This document shows, piece by piece, positions 5,513 to 7,154 of a stretch of 7,154 bases of DNA; the first letter of the stretch is position 1, and each line of letters starts with the position of its first letter. The stretch is from Aquifex aeolicus (GTDB taxonomy: Bacteria; Aquificota; Aquificia; Aquificales; Aquificaceae). Position numbers and translations under genes: made by a program. A model generated the notes under the pieces. That model was not told the DNA's origin. It searched no databases and saw only the letters and a program-made list of their open reading frames with translations. The stretch spans positions 1 through 7,154 of the forward strand of contig DRNB01000145.1 of NCBI GenBank assembly GCA_011375045.1, given 5' to 3'.

Positions 5513-7154
5513 CAGGGATCGTCGGACAGGATCGCACCCCTGGAGGCGGAGGTAACGAGCTTGGCGTATCTCCTGAGCCAGGGACTCGGGATCTCCTTCT
5601 TCTTAGGCTTGAAGTTCCTGAGCCTCTCCCGGAGTTCCTCCGCGGGGAGGAGGAGTTCTATCCTTCTGCCGGGTATGTCTATGAGTATCTCATCCCCGTC
5701 CCTGACGACGCCTATGGGTCCCCCCGCCGCCGCCTCGGGCGCTACGTGTCCCACACAGGCTCCCCTTGTTCCCCCCGAGAATCTACCGTCGGTTATGAGC
5801 GCCACGCTTTCACCCAGCCCCATACCCACTATGGCGGACGTGGGGGAGAGCATCTCCCTCATACCGGGTCCCCCCCTGGGACCCTCGTATCTTATCACCA
5901 CCACGCTGCCCGGCTTTACCTTTCCCCCCAAGATACCTTCTATAGCCTCCTCCTCCGAGTCGAAGCACACTGCCCTTCCCCTGAACCTCATCATGCTCTC
6001 CACGACGCCGGCGCTCTTAACGACCGCTCCTTCGGGGGCGAGGTTTCCAAAGAGGATCGCTATACCTCCGTCCTCCGAGTAGGGGCTTTTTATACTCTTC
6101 ACCACCTCACCGTCGGCTTCGGGAGCGGACGCCGCTATCTCCCCGATCGTTTTACCGCTCACGGTCGGTCTGTCAGGGTGGAGGAGTCCCTCCTTATGCG
6201 ACAGCTCCCTCAGGATCGCCGGCACGCCTCCCGCTCTGTCGAGATCCTCTATGTGAAACTCCGAAGAGGGAGCTATCTTACAGATGGTCGGGGTTTTCTT
6301 CGATAGCTCGTTGATCCTCGCCAAATCGAACTCTATCCGGGCTTCCCTGGCTATAGCCAGGAGGTGCAGGACCGTGTTTGTGGAACCGCCCATGGCTATG
6401 TCGACGGTAAAGGCGTCCTCTATAGCCTCCTCCGTAACGATGTCCCGGGCTCTGAGACCCTCCCGGAGAAGCTCCACGACCCTCCTGCCCGCTTCCCTTG
6501 CGAGCAGTTCCCTCCGGGGATCGACGGCGGGGATCGTTCCGTTGCCCGGCAGAGCCAGCCCCAGCACCTCGGTCAGGCAGTTCATCGAGTTCGCCGTGAA
6601 CATGCCGGCGCAGCTCCCGCAGGTGGGACAGGCGCTCTCCTCTATGGCTTTCAGCTCAGCCTCCGTTATCTCTCCCGTTTTGAGCTGACCTATACCTTCG
6701 AAGACGGATATGAGGTCGATCTTCCTCCCGCCAAACTCCCCTGCGAGCATGGGTCCTCCGCTGATGAAAACCGTGGGCACGTTTACCCTCAGGGCACCCA
6801 TCAGCATTCCCGGCACTATCTTGTCGCAGTTGGGCACGCAGACGAGAGCATCGAGCTGGTGAGCCTGAACCACGGTCTCTATGCAGTCTGCGATAAGCTC
6901 CCTGGAGGGGAGGGAGTAGTGCATTCCGTAGTGTCCCATGGCTATCCCGTCGTCGACCCCGATGACGTTGAACTCTATGGGAACCGCCCCCGCTCTTCGT
7001 ATCTCCTCCTTTATGGGTTCCACGAACTCCCTCAGGTGAACGTGTCCGGGGATTATGTCGATGTAGGAGTTGGCTATCCCCACGAAGGGTTTCTGAAGAT
7101 CCTCCTCCGTGAGCCCGCAGGCTCTGAGAAGCGCCCTGTGGGGTGCTCTGTCGA
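5512..7154 (-). CDS. ilvD: Dihydroxyacid dehydratase, N-terminus outside window (partial)
   Basis: 546 residues plus the stop are visible; the frame runs open to the window edge, and roughly ten N-terminal residues are missing compared with the usual 555-560. The visible part opens with RAPHRALLRACGL and KPFVGIANSY, the normal ilvD N-terminal region, so the GTG at 7081-7083 is an internal Val, not a start. IlvD dehydrates 2,3-dihydroxy-3-methylbutanoate and its pentanoate homologue to the keto-acid precursors of valine/leucine and isoleucine, in the cytoplasm. Motifs (visible-residue numbers): VPNCDKIVPG (105-114), CPTCGSCAGMFTANSMNCL (175-193) for the Fe-S cluster, GGSTNT (255-260) and TDGRFSGGT (454-462) with the catalytic Ser459. 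PGHVHL at 35-40 stands where [2Fe-2S] enzymes have PCNxHL, pointing to the E. coli-like oxygen-sensitive [4Fe-4S] type. The phosphoesterase gene follows with a one-base overlap. No frameshift or missing motif is seen. Confidence 0.96.
   Translation of the reverse strand, partial: DRAPHRALLRACGLTEEDLQKPFVGIANSYIDIIPGHVHLREFVEPIKEEIRRAGAVPIEFNVIGVDDGIAMGHYGMHYSLPSRELIADCIETVVQAHQLDALVCVPNCDKIVPGMLMGALRVNVPTVFISGGPMLAGEFGGRKIDLISVFEGIGQLKTGEITEAELKAIEESACPTCGSCAGMFTANSMNCLTEVLGLALPGNGTIPAVDPRRELLAREAGRRVVELLREGLRARDIVTEEAIEDAFTVDIAMGGSTNTVLHLLAIAREARIEFDLARINELSKKTPTICKIAPSSEFHIEDLDRAGGVPAILRELSHKEGLLHPDRPTVSGKTIGEIAASAPEADGEVVKSIKSPYSEDGGIAILFGNLAPEGAVVKSAGVVESMMRFRGRAVCFDSEEEAIEGILGGKVKPGSVVVIRYEGPRGGPGMREMLSPTSAIVGMGLGESVALITDGRFSGGTRGACVGHVAPEAAAGGPIGVVRDGDEILIDIPGRRIELLLPAEELRERLRNFKPKKKEIPSPWLRRYAKLVTSASRGAILSDDP

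Noticed and set aside
3684..5837. A shared ACCCACTATGGCGG string in thrB (near 3685) and ilvD (near 5823)
   Set aside because: In both genes the reverse complement encodes Ala-Ile-Val-Gly in frame with the same preferred codons; this is chance from protein motif and codon choice, not a repeat element.
5162..6082. A 306-codon + strand open frame opposite the phosphoesterase and ilvD
   Set aside because: It crosses two well-supported - strand genes, its product changes from Glu/Lys-rich to Ser/Pro-rich without motifs, and it has no ribosome site or family likeness.
7081..7083. GTG as the start of ilvD
   Set aside because: The codons before it (RAPHRALLRACGL...KPF) are conserved ilvD sequence, so the GTG encodes an internal Val and the gene continues past the window.
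1..7154. Defence system, transposon, CRISPR array, tRNA or riboswitch
   Set aside because: I looked for direct and inverted repeats, transposase or nuclease motifs, tRNA-like folds and long untranslated leaders; genes fill almost all of the window and all but one small gene belong to known families.

Overview
This 7.15 kb window is ordinary, very tightly packed bacterial chromosome. It holds eight protein genes (two cut by the window ends). No RNA gene, mobile element, long repeat or CRISPR array is visible, and no non-coding gap exceeds about 31 bases. Codon use leans to ATA (Ile) and AGG/AGA (Arg), and the proteins are rich in Glu, Lys, Arg and Val, as in thermophiles. The homoserine kinase and the small DUF167 protein also look Aquificota-like to me. 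My best guess is a thermophilic Gram-negative of that kind; this is inference from style, not a match to a named genome.

Left part (1-3083, + strand): a surface-polysaccharide operon. It carries the end of rmlC, an extended-SDR sugar-nucleotide epimerase/dehydratase, rmlD, and a polyprenyl-phosphate sugar-1-phosphate transferase of the WecA/MraY family. RmlC and RmlD are the last two steps to dTDP-L-rhamnose. The epimerase probably makes a second activated sugar. The membrane transferase would load the first sugar phosphate onto the lipid carrier. Genes overlap by ATGA or abut. Base composition changes strongly along this operon, from about 40% G+C at its start to above 60% in the transferase gene.

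Middle part (3091-4431): homoserine kinase (thrB) on the - strand is divergent from a two-gene + strand unit, a 68-residue protein of unknown function and a DUF167/UPF0235 protein. The two divergent starts are 31 bases apart, neither has a Shine-Dalgarno sequence, and TATAAT-like boxes sit where leaderless transcripts would begin.

Right part (4412-7154, - strand): ilvD (dihydroxyacid dehydratase, N-terminus outside the window) followed, with a one-base stop/start overlap, by a membrane-anchored metallophosphoesterase whose 3' end overlaps the DUF167 gene tail to tail by 20 bases. ThrB and IlvD both serve the threonine/isoleucine/valine branch but lie in separate transcripts here.

I saw no convincing new multi-gene system. 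The items most worth a second look are the Asn in place of the SDR catalytic Lys, the leaderless-looking divergent promoter, the composition step across the polysaccharide operon, and the unknown small protein.
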